From: Corynebacterium tuberculostearicum SK141
GTDB taxonomy: Bacteria; Actinomycetota; Actinomycetes; Mycobacteriales; Mycobacteriaceae
Assembly (NCBI RefSeq): GCF_000175635.1
Contig: NZ_ACVP01000015.1
Location: 62,001-126,000, forward strand
Direction of reading: 5' to 3'
Length of the DNA stretch: 64,000 nucleotides
Shown here: in pieces, positions 46,043 to 54,790 of the stretch
Layout of the letters: each line of letters opens with the position of its first letter
Position numbering within the stretch: position 1 is the stretch's first letter
Program-made: the position numbers and the translations under genes
The notes under the pieces: model-generated
What the model saw: the letters and a program-made list of their open reading frames with translations, nothing else
Told to the model about the DNA's origin: nothing
The model's database searches: none

Positions 46043-46071
46043 TTGGAAAACGTGTCGCTGCAGCGTATGCT
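46043..46071 (+). promoter_or_regulatory. infA promoter
   Basis: TTGGAA (46043-46048), 17 bp, TATGCT (46066-46071). The -35 context AGCGGTTTGGAAAAC repeats the element seen at tuf, rpsJ and rpsH. The leader is about 100 nt. Confidence 0.75.
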
Positions 46072-46179
46072 GTTAAGTCGGTGTATAGCGTCAGCGAGGC
46101 TGGCGCGGATACGCCACCGCAGTAGACAACAAACATGCAGGTGACGGCGCACTTGTCCGTCGCCAGAAAAGTAGAGGTT

Positions 46180-46398
46180 ATGGCTAAGGAAGGCGCAATC
46201 GAGGTAGAAGGCCGCATTATCGAGCCTTTGCCCAACGCAATGTTCCGTGTCGAGCTCGACAATGGACACAAGGTTCTTGCACACATTTCTGGCAAGATGC
46301 GTCAGCACTACATTCGCATCCTCCCGGAGGACCGCGTGGTTGTAGAGCTGTCTCCTTATGACCTGACCCGCGGACGCATCGTCTACCGCTACAAGTAA
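46180..46398 (+). CDS. infA: Translation initiation factor IF-1
   Basis: 72 residues from ATG 46180 (AGAGG upstream), standard size for this OB-fold protein. [20 protein letters not shown] and [18 protein letters not shown] are diagnostic. A 15-codon upstream extension is not conserved in the family. rpmJ, which often follows infA in actinobacteria, is not found in the 183-bp gap. Confidence 0.97.
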   Translation: MAKEGAIEVEGRIIEPLPNAMFRVELDNGHKVLAHISGKMRQHYIRILPEDRVVVELSPYDLTRGRIVYRYK

Positions 46399-46421
46399 AG
46401 ACAGTAAGCCTCCTCACCCAA

Positions 46422-46443
46422 GGGTGAACCCGTAGGTTCACCC
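46422..46443 (+). other. Hairpin between infA and rpsM
   Basis: GGGTGAACC-CGTA-GGTTCACCC, a perfect 9-bp stem with tetraloop, no T-run after it. A second possible stem, CTCAGGC / GCCTGAG, follows about 10 nt later. It may partly terminate or process the infA mRNA. Confidence 0.6.
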
Positions 46444-46581
46444 TGTCCACCTCAGGCTACGGTGGCCTGAGCCCGCACTGGTAAGCAACCCAAGGATTCC
46501 CGGCACGGTCCGGGCGAAGCGTTGCATGGAGCGGGACGGATGGGGAGAAAACCGCCGTAACAACCCGAAAGGACACGCCAT

Positions 46582-46950
46582 ATGGCACGTCTAGCTGGTG
46601 TTGACCTCCCCCGCAATAAGCGCATGGAGGTCGCTCTCACCTACATCTACGGCATCGGTCCAACCCGTGCCAAGGAACTGCTAGAAAAGACTGGCATTTC
46701 TCCTGACCTGCGCACTGACAACCTGGATGATGACCAGCTGTCGGCGCTCCGTGACGCAATTGAGGCTACCTGGAAGGTTGAGGGTGACCTCCGCCGTCAG
46801 GTTCAGGCTGATATCCGCCGCAAGATTGAAATCGGAAGCTACAAGGGTCTGCGCCACCGTCGTGGCCTGCCTGTACGTGGCCAGCGCACCAAGACCAATG
46901 CGCGCACTCGTAAGGGTCCGAAGAAGACGATCGCAGGAAAGAAGAAGTAA
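46582..46950 (+). CDS. rpsM: 30S ribosomal protein S13
   Basis: 122 residues. [37 protein letters not shown] and the C-terminal [18 protein letters not shown] are diagnostic. S13 forms intersubunit bridges. GAAAGGA precedes the ATG. Confidence 0.98.
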   Translation: MARLAGVDLPRNKRMEVALTYIYGIGPTRAKELLEKTGISPDLRTDNLDDDQLSALRDAIEATWKVEGDLRRQVQADIRRKIEIGSYKGLRHRRGLPVRGQRTKTNARTRKGPKKTIAGKKK

Positions 46951-46953
46951 TTC

Positions 46954-47358
46954 ATGCCTCCAAAGACTCGTTCCGGCGCGCGCCGTTCCGGCCGTCGCGT
47001 CGTAAAGAAGAATGTGGCCCTCGGCCACGCATACATCAAGTCCACCTTCAATAACACCATCGTCTCGATCACCGATCAGACCGGTGCTGTTATCTCTTGG
47101 GCATCCTCCGGCCACGTTGGCTTCAAGGGTTCCCGTAAGTCCACTCCATTCGCCGCTCAGATGGCAGCTGAGAACGCTGCACGCAAGGCAATGGATCACG
47201 GCATGAAGAAGGTTGACGTATTCGTCAAGGGTCCGGGCTCCGGCCGCGAGACCGCCATCCGTTCCCTGCAGGCTGCAGGCCTCGAGGTTTCCTCGATCAC
47301 GGATGCAACCCCACAGCCGCACAACGGCTGCCGTCCGACCAAGCGCCGCAAGGTTTAA
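46954..47358 (+). CDS. rpsK: 30S ribosomal protein S11
   Basis: 134 residues. [21 protein letters not shown] (in part), [20 protein letters not shown] and [18 protein letters not shown] are diagnostic. Starts 3 bp after rpsM. Confidence 0.98.
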   Translation: MPPKTRSGARRSGRRVVKKNVALGHAYIKSTFNNTIVSITDQTGAVISWASSGHVGFKGSRKSTPFAAQMAAENAARKAMDHGMKKVDVFVKGPGSGRETAIRSLQAAGLEVSSITDATPQPHNGCRPTKRRKV

Positions 47359-47379
47359 GGGAAAGGAAGAGGTAAGAAA

Positions 47380-47985
47380 ATGGCTCGTTACACTGGCCCC
47401 GCTACCCGCGTATCCCGCCGTCTTCGCGTCGACTTGGTCGGCGGCGATATGGCATTCGAGCGCCGCCCGTACCCACCGGGACAGGCTGGCCGCAACCGCA
47501 TCAAGGAATCTGAGTACCTGCTGCAGCTCCAGGAGAAGCAGAAGGCAAAGTACACCTACGGTGTGCTGGAGCGTCAGTTCCGTCGCTACTACGCAGAGGC
47601 TAACCGCCTCCCGGGCAAGACCGGCGATAACCTGGTTATCCTGCTCGAGTCCCGCCTAGACAACGTAGTTTACCGTGCAGGTCTGGCACGCACCCGCCGC
47701 CAGGCTCGCCAGCTTGTCTCCCACGGTCACTTCACCGTGAACGGCAAGAACATCAACGTTCCTTCCTACAAGGTCACCCAGTACGACATCATCGATGTCC
47801 GTGACCGCTCCAAGAAGATGGAATGGTTCGAAGATGCTCAGGACGCCCTCATCGATGCCAACGTACCGGCATGGCTGCAGGTTGTTCCTGATACCCTGCG
47901 CATCCTCGTGCACCAGCTGCCCGAGCGCGCTCAGATCGACATTCCGCTGCAGGAGCAGCTCATCGTCGAGCTTTACTCGAAGTAA
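47380..47985 (+). CDS. rpsD: 30S ribosomal protein S4
   Basis: 201 residues. [17 protein letters not shown] and the S4 RNA-binding domain ([35 protein letters not shown]) are clear. It lacks the zinc-binding Cys cluster seen in some S4 proteins ([11 protein letters not shown] here). S4 nucleates 30S assembly. GGAAAGGAAGAGG precedes the ATG. Confidence 0.98.
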   Translation: MARYTGPATRVSRRLRVDLVGGDMAFERRPYPPGQAGRNRIKESEYLLQLQEKQKAKYTYGVLERQFRRYYAEANRLPGKTGDNLVILLESRLDNVVYRAGLARTRRQARQLVSHGHFTVNGKNINVPSYKVTQYDIIDVRDRSKKMEWFEDAQDALIDANVPAWLQVVPDTLRILVHQLPERAQIDIPLQEQLIVELYSK

Positions 47986-48099
47986 ACTGTTATACCGCAC
48001 GGCCTGTAATGGTCTGGCGGATAACCAGGAATCTTCAATCCCGAAGATTTTTACCCCTCTACCGGCGTCAAATAGCGGTCGCCGAAAAGGAGAATTTCA

Positions 48100-49110
48100 A
48101 TGCTCATTTCCCAGCGTCCTCAGCTCACCGAGGAATTCATCGACTCGTCTCGTTCCAAGTTCGTCATCGAACCGCTCGAGCCGGGCTTTGGCTACACCCT
48201 CGGTAACTCGCTGCGTCGTACGCTGCTGTCTTCCATTCCGGGTGCAGCGGTAACCTCCATCAAGATCGATGGTGTTCTCCACGAGTTCACCACCATCAAC
48301 GGTGTGAAGGAAGACGTTTCCGAGATCATCTTGAACATCAAGAGCATGGTGCTTTCTTCCGACTCCGATGAGCCGGTTGTTATGTACCTGAGCAAGGAAG
48401 GCCCGGGCGATGTCACCGCGGGCGATATCCAGCCGCCGGCTGGTGTGGAGATCCACAACCCGGATCTGCACATCGCTTCCCTGAATGACACCGCCAAGCT
48501 GGACATTGAGCTCGTCGTCGAGCGCGGCCGTGGCTATGTCCCAGCCGCTCCTACCTCCGGTGAGATCGGCCGTATCCCGGTCGACCAGATTTACTCCCCG
48601 GTTCTCAAGGTCTCCTACAAGGTCGAGGCAACTCGTGTTGAGCAGCGCACCGACTTTGACAAGCTGACCATCGACGTCGAAACCAAGAACTCGATTTCTG
48701 CACGCGACGCCCTGGCTTCCGCCGGCGGCACCCTGGTCGAGCTTTTCGGCTTGGCTCGCGAGCTGAACAACGCTGCCGAAGGCATCGAGATCGGACCCTC
48801 CCCGCAGGAGACCGAGTACATCGCTGCTTATGGCATGCCGATCGAGGACCTGAACTTCTCCGTCCGCTCTTATAACTGCCTGAAGCGTCAGGAGATCCAC
48901 ACCGTGGGCGAGCTCGCTGAATGCACCGAGTCCGACCTGCTGGATATCCGCAACTTCGGCCAGAAGTCGATCAATGAGGTAAAGATCAAGCTGGCTAACC
49001 TGGGCCTGGCTCTCAAGGACACCCCTGAGGACTTCGACCCGACCCAGCTCGAGGGCTACGACGCAGAAACCGGTGACTTCAAGGATCCGGCTGCCGAGGA
49101 TTCCGAGTAA
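48100..49110 (+). CDS. rpoA: RNA polymerase alpha subunit
   Basis: 336 residues. The N-terminal assembly domain has [30 protein letters not shown] (visible near residues 27-56). The C-terminal DNA-binding domain (about 255-315) has [17 protein letters not shown] and [17 protein letters not shown] final acidic tail of about 20 residues is typical of actinobacteria. The 114-bp gap after rpsD contains no clear terminator; AAAAGGAG precedes the ATG. Confidence 0.98.
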   Translation: MLISQRPQLTEEFIDSSRSKFVIEPLEPGFGYTLGNSLRRTLLSSIPGAAVTSIKIDGVLHEFTTINGVKEDVSEIILNIKSMVLSSDSDEPVVMYLSKEGPGDVTAGDIQPPAGVEIHNPDLHIASLNDTAKLDIELVVERGRGYVPAAPTSGEIGRIPVDQIYSPVLKVSYKVEATRVEQRTDFDKLTIDVETKNSISARDALASAGGTLVELFGLARELNNAAEGIEIGPSPQETEYIAAYGMPIEDLNFSVRSYNCLKRQEIHTVGELAECTESDLLDIRNFGQKSINEVKIKLANLGLALKDTPEDFDPTQLEGYDAETGDFKDPAAEDSE

Positions 49111-49182
49111 AGAACCCCGCTGACTTGCGGCAATAACCTAATTGCCGCGCGCTCAACTTTTACCGCATACGAGGAGTACACA

Positions 49183-49680
49183 ATGCCAACCCCTAAGAAG
49201 GGTGCCCGTCTCGGCGGCTCCGCCAAGCAGCAGGCTCACATGCTGAGCAACTTGGCAGCCAGCCTGATCGAGCACGGCGCTATCAAGACCACCGATGCCA
49301 AGGCGAAGGTTCTTCGCCCGTACATCGAAAAGATCATCACCAAGGCTAAGTCCGGCACGATTGCTGACCGCCGCGCAGTCCTGAAGCTCATCCCGCGCAA
49401 GGATGTTGTTTCTTACCTGTTCGACGAGGTTGCCCCGAAGTTTGAGAACCGTGAGGGTGGCTACACCCGCACCATCAAGCTGGACAACCGCGCCGGTGAC
49501 AACGCCCCGATGTCCCAGATCTCCCTCGTTCTCGAGGAGACCGTGACCTCCGAGGCTAACCGCGCTACCCGCGCTGCTGCATCCAAGGCCGCTGAAGCCG
49601 AGGAAGCTAAGGCAGACGAGGCTGCTGAGACCGAGGCACCTGCCGAGGAGACCGCAGCTGAGGAGTCCGAGGAGAAGTAA
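49183..49680 (+). CDS. rplQ: 50S ribosomal protein L17
   Basis: 165 residues. [20 protein letters not shown] and [20 protein letters not shown] match the actinobacterial family. The last 45 residues are an Ala/Glu-rich acidic extension absent from most other bacteria. It ends the alpha operon. Confidence 0.97.
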   Translation: MPTPKKGARLGGSAKQQAHMLSNLAASLIEHGAIKTTDAKAKVLRPYIEKIITKAKSGTIADRRAVLKLIPRKDVVSYLFDEVAPKFENREGGYTRTIKLDNRAGDNAPMSQISLVLEETVTSEANRATRAAASKAAEAEEAKADEAAETEAPAEETAAEESEEK

Positions 49681-49703
49681 TTTCCCTTCGGCCCTAGCGC
49701 TTC

Positions 49704-49745
49704 GCCGCCGCCTTTCCCCATCTGTGGGAGGGCGGCGGCTTTTTC
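49704..49745 (+). terminator. Alpha operon terminator
   Basis: GCCGCCGCC / GGCGGCGGC (9 bp) with CCCCATCTGTGGGAG pairing inside, followed by TTTTTC. Confidence 0.9.
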
Positions 49746-49828
49746 ATGTCCGCATCCCAGCAAGGGGGCGTTGCACGGCCGACCCAGCGCCGGTGGGGAG
49801 AAGATGCTCCGGTAGCATGAAGCCCACT

Positions 49829-50710
49829 ATGACAGATGCAGCATCGACTTCCCCCGAAGGGCCGGCGGACGGGTTCGTTCGCCTGCGCTTGGACTTGGCT
49901 TATGACGGCACGGACTTTCATGGCTGGGCCAAGCAGAAGGGCGGTCTGCGCACGGTGCAAGGCGTATTGGAAGAGAAGCTGGCGATGATTGCGCGCACGG
50001 AGGTGCCGCTCACGGTCGCTGGCCGCACAGATGCCGGCGTCCATGCCCGTGGCCAGGTGGCGCACGTGGACGTTCCCACTGAGATGCTGGCGCAGCGCTC
50101 GGTGGCGGGGGAGCCGGGGAAGCTGGTGCGTCGGCTAGCAAAGCTTCTGCCAGAAGACGTTCGGGTACACGGGTGCGAGTTCGCACCCGCGGGCTTTGAT
50201 GCGCGGTTCTCGGCGCTGCGGCGCCACTACGTCTATCGGATTACCACCAATCCGCGCGGCGCGCTGCCAACCCGTGCGCGGGATACGGCCGAGTGGATTA
50301 AGCCGGTGGATATCGATGCCATGCAAGAAGCCGCTACCGCCCTGGTGGGCCTGCACGATTTTGCGGCCTTTTGTAAGGCCAAGCCGAACGCCACGACCAT
50401 CCGTGAATTGCAGGAATTTTCCTGGCGCGATGTTTCTACGCCCGAAGAACCGGAGCTTTATGAGGCCCGCGTGAGTGCCGATGCTTTTTGCTGGTCGATG
50501 GTGCGCTCGTTGGTGGGTTGTTGCCTGCGCGTGGGCGAGGGGCGGCGCGATACCGACTTCGCCGCGGCACTGCTGCAGGAGACGAAGCGCTCTTCCAGCA
50601 TCCCCGTGGCCCCGGCAAAGGGACTCTCGCTCGTCGCCGTTGATTACCCAGCGGCGGACAAGCTAGCCGCGCGCGCCGAGGTCACCCGCGAAAGGCGCAG
50701 CGCTGACTAA
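49829..50710 (+). CDS. truA: tRNA pseudouridine(38-40) synthase
   Basis: Converts uridines 38-40 of the tRNA anticodon stem to pseudouridine. 293 residues from ATG 49829; ATG 49817 is an equally possible start. The catalytic Asp is in [33 protein letters not shown] and RRHYVYRI are also typical. No Shine-Dalgarno is seen; TAGCAT (49813-49818) lies 10 bp before ATG 49829. In actinobacteria truA commonly lies between rplQ and the ESX-4 locus, as here. Confidence 0.94.
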   Translation: MTDAASTSPEGPADGFVRLRLDLAYDGTDFHGWAKQKGGLRTVQGVLEEKLAMIARTEVPLTVAGRTDAGVHARGQVAHVDVPTEMLAQRSVAGEPGKLVRRLAKLLPEDVRVHGCEFAPAGFDARFSALRRHYVYRITTNPRGALPTRARDTAEWIKPVDIDAMQEAATALVGLHDFAAFCKAKPNATTIRELQEFSWRDVSTPEEPELYEARVSADAFCWSMVRSLVGCCLRVGEGRRDTDFAAALLQETKRSSSIPVAPAKGLSLVAVDYPAADKLAARAEVTRERRSAD

Positions 50711-50768
50711 CGCCCAAGTGGCAGCGGTCGCCTACCTGGGATAGCCTGTGTGCTGGGTGTACACAGAC

Positions 50769-50784
50769 TTTTCGGGGGAAAATC
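50769..50784 (+). promoter_or_regulatory. Type VII box and ribosome binding site of eccB
   Basis: TTTTCGGGGGAAAATC directly before the ATG. GGGGGA is at Shine-Dalgarno distance. A near-identical sequence precedes eccD and lies upstream of the WXG100 pair. The palindrome GTGTACAC (50757-50764) lies just upstream. Confidence 0.6.
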
Positions 50785-52071
50785 ATGGCACGTCCGCTGC
50801 CTACTACCAAGGCCCAGGTATCGGGTCATAAATTCTTGCGCCGCCGCGTCGAGCATGGGCTCGTCTTAGGCGATATCCGCATGATTCACGATCCTTTGGC
50901 TAGGCGCCGCAAAGCGCTCCTTTTCGGCGGGGTCGGCGTCGCCTTCCTTGCGGTGGGCTCTGGCATGTTGGCCTGGCTGCAGCCGAGCCCGCAGCCGGGT
51001 GATGCGCCGATTGTGCGCTCGGAGCAGGGCCAGCTCTTTGTGGATGTCAACGACACCTACCACCCGGTATTCAACCTGGCGTCGGCGCGCATTATCGCCG
51101 GGCAGGCAGCCGAGGCACAGACCATTGGGGATGAGCACCTGCAAGAAGCGCTACTGGGCTCACCGGTGGGTATCTCGGATGCTCCTGGGTACCTCGCGGC
51201 AGCAGGCGAGACTCCCCAGCAGCAATGGGCAGCGTGTTTAGCCGGCAAGGATGAGGCACCGACTACAGAGAACCCAACCAGCATCGGCGGCCACCAGGTT
51301 GCGTCGCAGGAGGTTATTGTCCTCGCCGAGCCCGAGCAGAAAAGCCTCGGTGAGGAGCGCGCCGCACTGGTGGAATCCGAGGGCACGCAGTGGCTTATCA
51401 CAGAGGAAGGCCGCGTGGCGTTGCCAGATTCCTCTAGCACCGAAGGGCGCGTCGTGCGCCGGGCGCTGGGCGTGGACGATAGTACCCACACCTGGCCCGT
51501 GCCGCCCGAGCTGCTCAATACCTTTGCGGAGCTGCCGCCGCTGAATTTTCCAGCCAATCCGCCAGAGGTTGTCGATACTGGGCAGGGCCTGTGGGCGCGT
51601 ACGCCCGAGGGCGTAGTGGAGCTCACGCCTACGCAGGCGGAGATGCTCACAGGCGTGGGTGCCAAGGAGACGACAGCCACGCCGCAGGAGATTGCCGCGC
51701 TTGCCGACGCCCCTTTAAACCTCAACCTTCCCTCCACGTCCTTCCGCTTCTTAAGCCCGGACGATGGCTGGATGTGTGCTGGTAATGAGGGTGGCGGGGT
51801 AGTGGTACCTGCCCAAGCAGGCACCATCGCCTTGGCAGGTGAGTCGGTGGCCCATCGCTTTGGTGGGCTCGACGCCGGTGGCGTAGGCGTAGACAGCGGC
51901 CATGGCTATCACGTGGTCTCACCCACGGGGCAGCGGCACGAGGTCAAGGACAAAGAGACTTTGGAAGCCCTTGGCACCGGCGTGGGCGCGCAGGTGCCGT
52001 GGGAGATCCTGCGCTTGCTGCCGGAAGGCTCCGCGCTAAACCGTGAGCAGGCGCTGCAGGTTAGTTCTTAG
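50785..52071 (+). CDS. eccB: Type VII secretion protein EccB (ESX-4)
   Basis: Membrane-anchored core component of the type VII machine, 428 residues, shorter than mycobacterial EccB proteins of ESX-1 to -5. The N-terminus (PTTKAQVSGHKFLRRRVEHGL) is the family signature, followed by DPLARRRKALLFGG, a single membrane helix near residues 46-66, and a large extracellular domain. It is convergent with mycP and overlaps its 3' end by 11 bp. Confidence 0.93.
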   Translation: MARPLPTTKAQVSGHKFLRRRVEHGLVLGDIRMIHDPLARRRKALLFGGVGVAFLAVGSGMLAWLQPSPQPGDAPIVRSEQGQLFVDVNDTYHPVFNLASARIIAGQAAEAQTIGDEHLQEALLGSPVGISDAPGYLAAAGETPQQQWAACLAGKDEAPTTENPTSIGGHQVASQEVIVLAEPEQKSLGEERAALVESEGTQWLITEEGRVALPDSSSTEGRVVRRALGVDDSTHTWPVPPELLNTFAELPPLNFPANPPEVVDTGQGLWARTPEGVVELTPTQAEMLTGVGAKETTATPQEIAALADAPLNLNLPSTSFRFLSPDDGWMCAGNEGGGVVVPAQAGTIALAGESVAHRFGGLDAGGVGVDSGHGYHVVSPTGQRHEVKDKETLEALGTGVGAQVPWEILRLLPEGSALNREQALQVSS

Positions 52072-53209
52072 GCCGGAGTCCGCGCCACACCGCCCACGCA
52101 GCAAGCGCGAGCCCTAGCCCACTCAGTACCCAGGCACTGCGCGTCGGCGCGCGCGAGTCGCCTTCGTCGGTGGGGCGGATGGTCATAGCCCGGGTATCGA
52201 CGTCTGCGTCCGATTCCACGTGGGTGAGCACAGTGAACGGGTCGATGAATCCATGTCCCGGTTCTGCGGCGTCCTCCAAGCGTTTGCGGAGGGTGGCCGG
52301 GCTATCGTCGGGAAAGCGTTGTGCCAAGAGGGCAGCGGTGCCGCTGACCACCGGCGCGGCAAAGGAGGTGCCATGGAACTGCGCGGTTCCGTCCGTGCCC
52401 TCCTTACCATCGGCCCATCCACCCGCGGGGTTGAGCGCTAGCGGAATGAAACCTTGCGCAGCAAGCTGGGCTCCGTCGGCCGAATTCAGCGAATAGTCAG
52501 CGAGTTCGTGTGAATCCGCTAGAGCGCTTACTGAGAGCACCGTTGGTGAATCCGCCGGAAAGACGCGGTCGCCCATCTCGCAGCTGCCAGAAGACGCATT
52601 GCCCGAGGCAGCGATCACCACGGCGCCGGAGTCTTCCGCATGCGCCAAAGCGCGATCCAATCGGGAGGTATCGACCTGTGCGGCCACATCAGGTGGCACA
52701 CAGGAGACAACCGAAATATTAATGACGCGGGCACCGGCATCGGCAGCGTCATCGATGGCGCGGGCCAAGGTGTCCAGCGAGCCGGTGGTACTGTCTTCGG
52801 CTTCTTGGCGGTAGTGCGCGCTGGTCTGGCGTACAGCGTAAATCTCTGCTCGTGGGGCGATACCGATATCGTGACCGGCGATGACACCGGCCACGACGGT
52901 GCCGTGCAGGTCGCAATCGCGATGCGGCTCCGGGTCCTCGGGCGCGACAAGGTCCGCGCCACTGCTGAGATTCCGCAGTTGATCGTGACGGGCCACGCCA
53001 GTATCGATAACGGCTACTTTGACGCCTTCCCCGGTAGCAAAGGAATGTAGACGGGCCCGGTAGTCTAACTGCTCCTCGCTTGGTTGGGGCGAAAGCGGTG
53101 AGGAATGCGCGGCGGCGCATTCGCGGTCCGGTTCGCGCGCGGCCGCGTGGGGTGCAGCAGTCAGTCCTGCAGCGAATGCAACTACTAAAGCGGTGGGTAG
53201 CACGCGCAT
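52061..53209 (-). CDS. mycP: Type VII secretion-associated serine protease, mycosin
   Basis: Subtilisin-like protease of the ESX system, 382 residues. A signal peptide covers the first 24 residues. The triad is intact: Asp in VAVIDTGVARHD, His in LHGTVVAGVIAGH and Ser in HGTSFAAPVVSGTAALLA. A C-terminal membrane helix (WVLSGLGLALAAWAVW) anchors it. Two Cys pairs are visible, as in mycosins. Its ATG overlaps the eccD stop by one base, so the two form a minus-strand operon. Confidence 0.94.
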   Translation of the reverse strand: MRVLPTALVVAFAAGLTAAPHAAAREPDRECAAAHSSPLSPQPSEEQLDYRARLHSFATGEGVKVAVIDTGVARHDQLRNLSSGADLVAPEDPEPHRDCDLHGTVVAGVIAGHDIGIAPRAEIYAVRQTSAHYRQEAEDSTTGSLDTLARAIDDAADAGARVINISVVSCVPPDVAAQVDTSRLDRALAHAEDSGAVVIAASGNASSGSCEMGDRVFPADSPTVLSVSALADSHELADYSLNSADGAQLAAQGFIPLALNPAGGWADGKEGTDGTAQFHGTSFAAPVVSGTAALLAQRFPDDSPATLRKRLEDAAEPGHGFIDPFTVLTHVESDADVDTRAMTIRPTDEGDSRAPTRSAWVLSGLGLALAAWAVWRGLRPKN

Positions 53210-54636
53210 TATCCAAGCCCCCTAATGAGCACGAAGACACCGGCTAGGTGCGCGGCCAGCGGCAAACTAGCGGCAATGGCCAGGGATTCTATGCGCTCAA
53301 ACCACGCGATGGTGGTGGGCTCGAGCCCGGTCACCTTGGGTGCCCACAGCGGGGCGCTCAGCATGGCGAGGAGAACCAGGCAGGCAACAAGGATCGGCGC
53401 CCAGGCATCGGCAAGGCCGGAATCCGCTACCACGTGGGTAGCGCACAAGCATGTAGCGAGACAGGCGGTCATCGCCAGCAGCATTAGGGCCCAGCTAGCC
53501 AGCACACGACCGTGCCGGGCAGCATGCATGACGACGGCACCCGCGGTGGTCACGCAGAGTGCTTGGACGAAGCCCACACCGGTGTGCTCAGCACCAAAGA
53601 GCACCGCAAGGTACTCGGAGAGAGAATCGGGCGCGCCGTTAGTCGGCGCCAAGGCCGGACCACTGCCTGTCAGCGAGAGGGCGATAAGGGCCGGAATGAG
53701 ACAGAGCGACAGCCCAAAGCACATTCCCTCATAGGCACTGCCGGCGCGCTGGGCACGAAAATCGACATCCGGCTGGACGGTATCGGAAACCGCGAGGTCC
53801 TGGCCGGCCGTGGGCAACTGCGGGACTTTGAGCCCAGCGGTCGCTACGGTCAGCGCAGGAGCTGCGGCCAGCAGGATAATGCCGGCCATCACCACGCAGG
53901 CGGCTGCCGCCGTACCGTGGCTACCCTGGAGACCCGTCCCTGGTCCGGGCAGCAGGTAGCCCAAAGCTGCGACCGACAACAGCACTGAGACGGTGAGTGC
54001 CACGGCGGTGGTGCGAACCGTGCTTAACCCGGTGACGTGACAGGCAAGCAGCACGATGAGGAGGGCGACGCAGGCGGTGAGTGCGGCGAAGGGGGCTTCG
54101 CTAAGCGAGGGCGAAATCACCACCCAGCCACACGCCATGCCGGCTACCAGGCTAAGGTGCACCAGTGATAGGGCGCGGGTCCACAAGGCGAGCAACAGGG
54201 CTCCAGCGGTCAACGCCGCCCACGCCGCTAGGGGAAGGGTGCTAACCCACACTAGGGCGAAGGCGGCAAGCAGCCCTGCCCAAGCCCAGATGGTGGGAAG
54301 GGCGGCGGTAGTATCCTCCTCAGCCGCGGCGGCGAGCGATTCCGCCGCATCCCGAATCACCGGTGCGGGCCGGCGCTCGCGCGGACTTATAACCAGGATG
54401 GATCCTTCCGTGAGCGCAGTGGCAGCTAACGGGGCGGTGAGATCGATGGCGCGGCCGGAGGCTGTACTGGCGCGCCAGGGTTCAGAAATGGTGGGCGCAT
54501 CCACCAAGTCAGTGATCTCCGCTAAAAGCTCGCCCACGCTGGAGCTTAGCGGTAACGCCACGTCCGCCTCCTTGTGGAAAGCGCCGGCATGAATGCGAAC
54601 GGTAAGGCGCAGGTGATGCGCCGTTGCAGTAGTCAT
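53209..54636 (-). CDS. eccD: Type VII secretion integral membrane protein EccD
   Basis: 475 residues. The first 90 form a ubiquitin-like domain (HLRLTVRIHAGAFHKEADVALP; TEGSILVISPRERRPAP) followed by about 11 membrane helices from residue 110. It forms the bulk of the membrane channel. The start has the CGGGGGA box 4 nt upstream. It is divergent from eccC with a 154-bp shared regulatory region. Confidence 0.92.
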   Translation of the reverse strand: MTTATAHHLRLTVRIHAGAFHKEADVALPLSSSVGELLAEITDLVDAPTISEPWRASTASGRAIDLTAPLAATALTEGSILVISPRERRPAPVIRDAAESLAAAAEEDTTAALPTIWAWAGLLAAFALVWVSTLPLAAWAALTAGALLLALWTRALSLVHLSLVAGMACGWVVISPSLSEAPFAALTACVALLIVLLACHVTGLSTVRTTAVALTVSVLLSVAALGYLLPGPGTGLQGSHGTAAAACVVMAGIILLAAAPALTVATAGLKVPQLPTAGQDLAVSDTVQPDVDFRAQRAGSAYEGMCFGLSLCLIPALIALSLTGSGPALAPTNGAPDSLSEYLAVLFGAEHTGVGFVQALCVTTAGAVVMHAARHGRVLASWALMLLAMTACLATCLCATHVVADSGLADAWAPILVACLVLLAMLSAPLWAPKVTGLEPTTIAWFERIESLAIAASLPLAAHLAGVFVLIRGLG

Positions 54637-54640
54637 GATG

Positions 54641-54652
54641 TCCCCCGAAAAA
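54641..54652 (-). promoter_or_regulatory. Type VII box before eccD
   Basis: On the minus strand TTTTTCGGGGGA, 4 nt before the eccD ATG, nearly identical to the eccB box. Confidence 0.6.
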
Positions 54653-54684
54653 TGTATGGATTGTGGGCGTCCCCCTTGCCCAAT

Positions 54685-54699
54685 GCCACATATTGTGGC
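54685..54699. promoter_or_regulatory. Palindrome in the eccD-eccC divergent region
   Basis: GCCACA-TAT-TGTGGC, a perfect inverted repeat with 6-bp arms centred between the divergent genes. It could bind a dimeric regulator. No matching copy was found at the other type VII promoters. Confidence 0.5.
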
Positions 54700-54770
54700 T
54701 TACTAGTGGCGACGTGTCCACCGCAGCGCGGGGAATCTTGGCAGGGGGCCAAGGGCGCTTGGCGCGTGGC

Positions 54771-54780
54771 TCGGGGGAGG
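54771..54780 (+). promoter_or_regulatory. Type VII box-like ribosome binding site of eccC
   Basis: TCGGGGGAGG, 10 nt before the eccC ATG. It has the CGGGGGA core of the eccB and eccD boxes but not their T-rich 5' arm. Confidence 0.5.
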
Positions 54781-54790
54781 TTATTTAGGC

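Noticed and set aside
46399..46581. Search for rpmJ between infA and rpsM
   Set aside because: No frame with an L36-like MKVRxSVK start or Cys pattern in any of the six frames.
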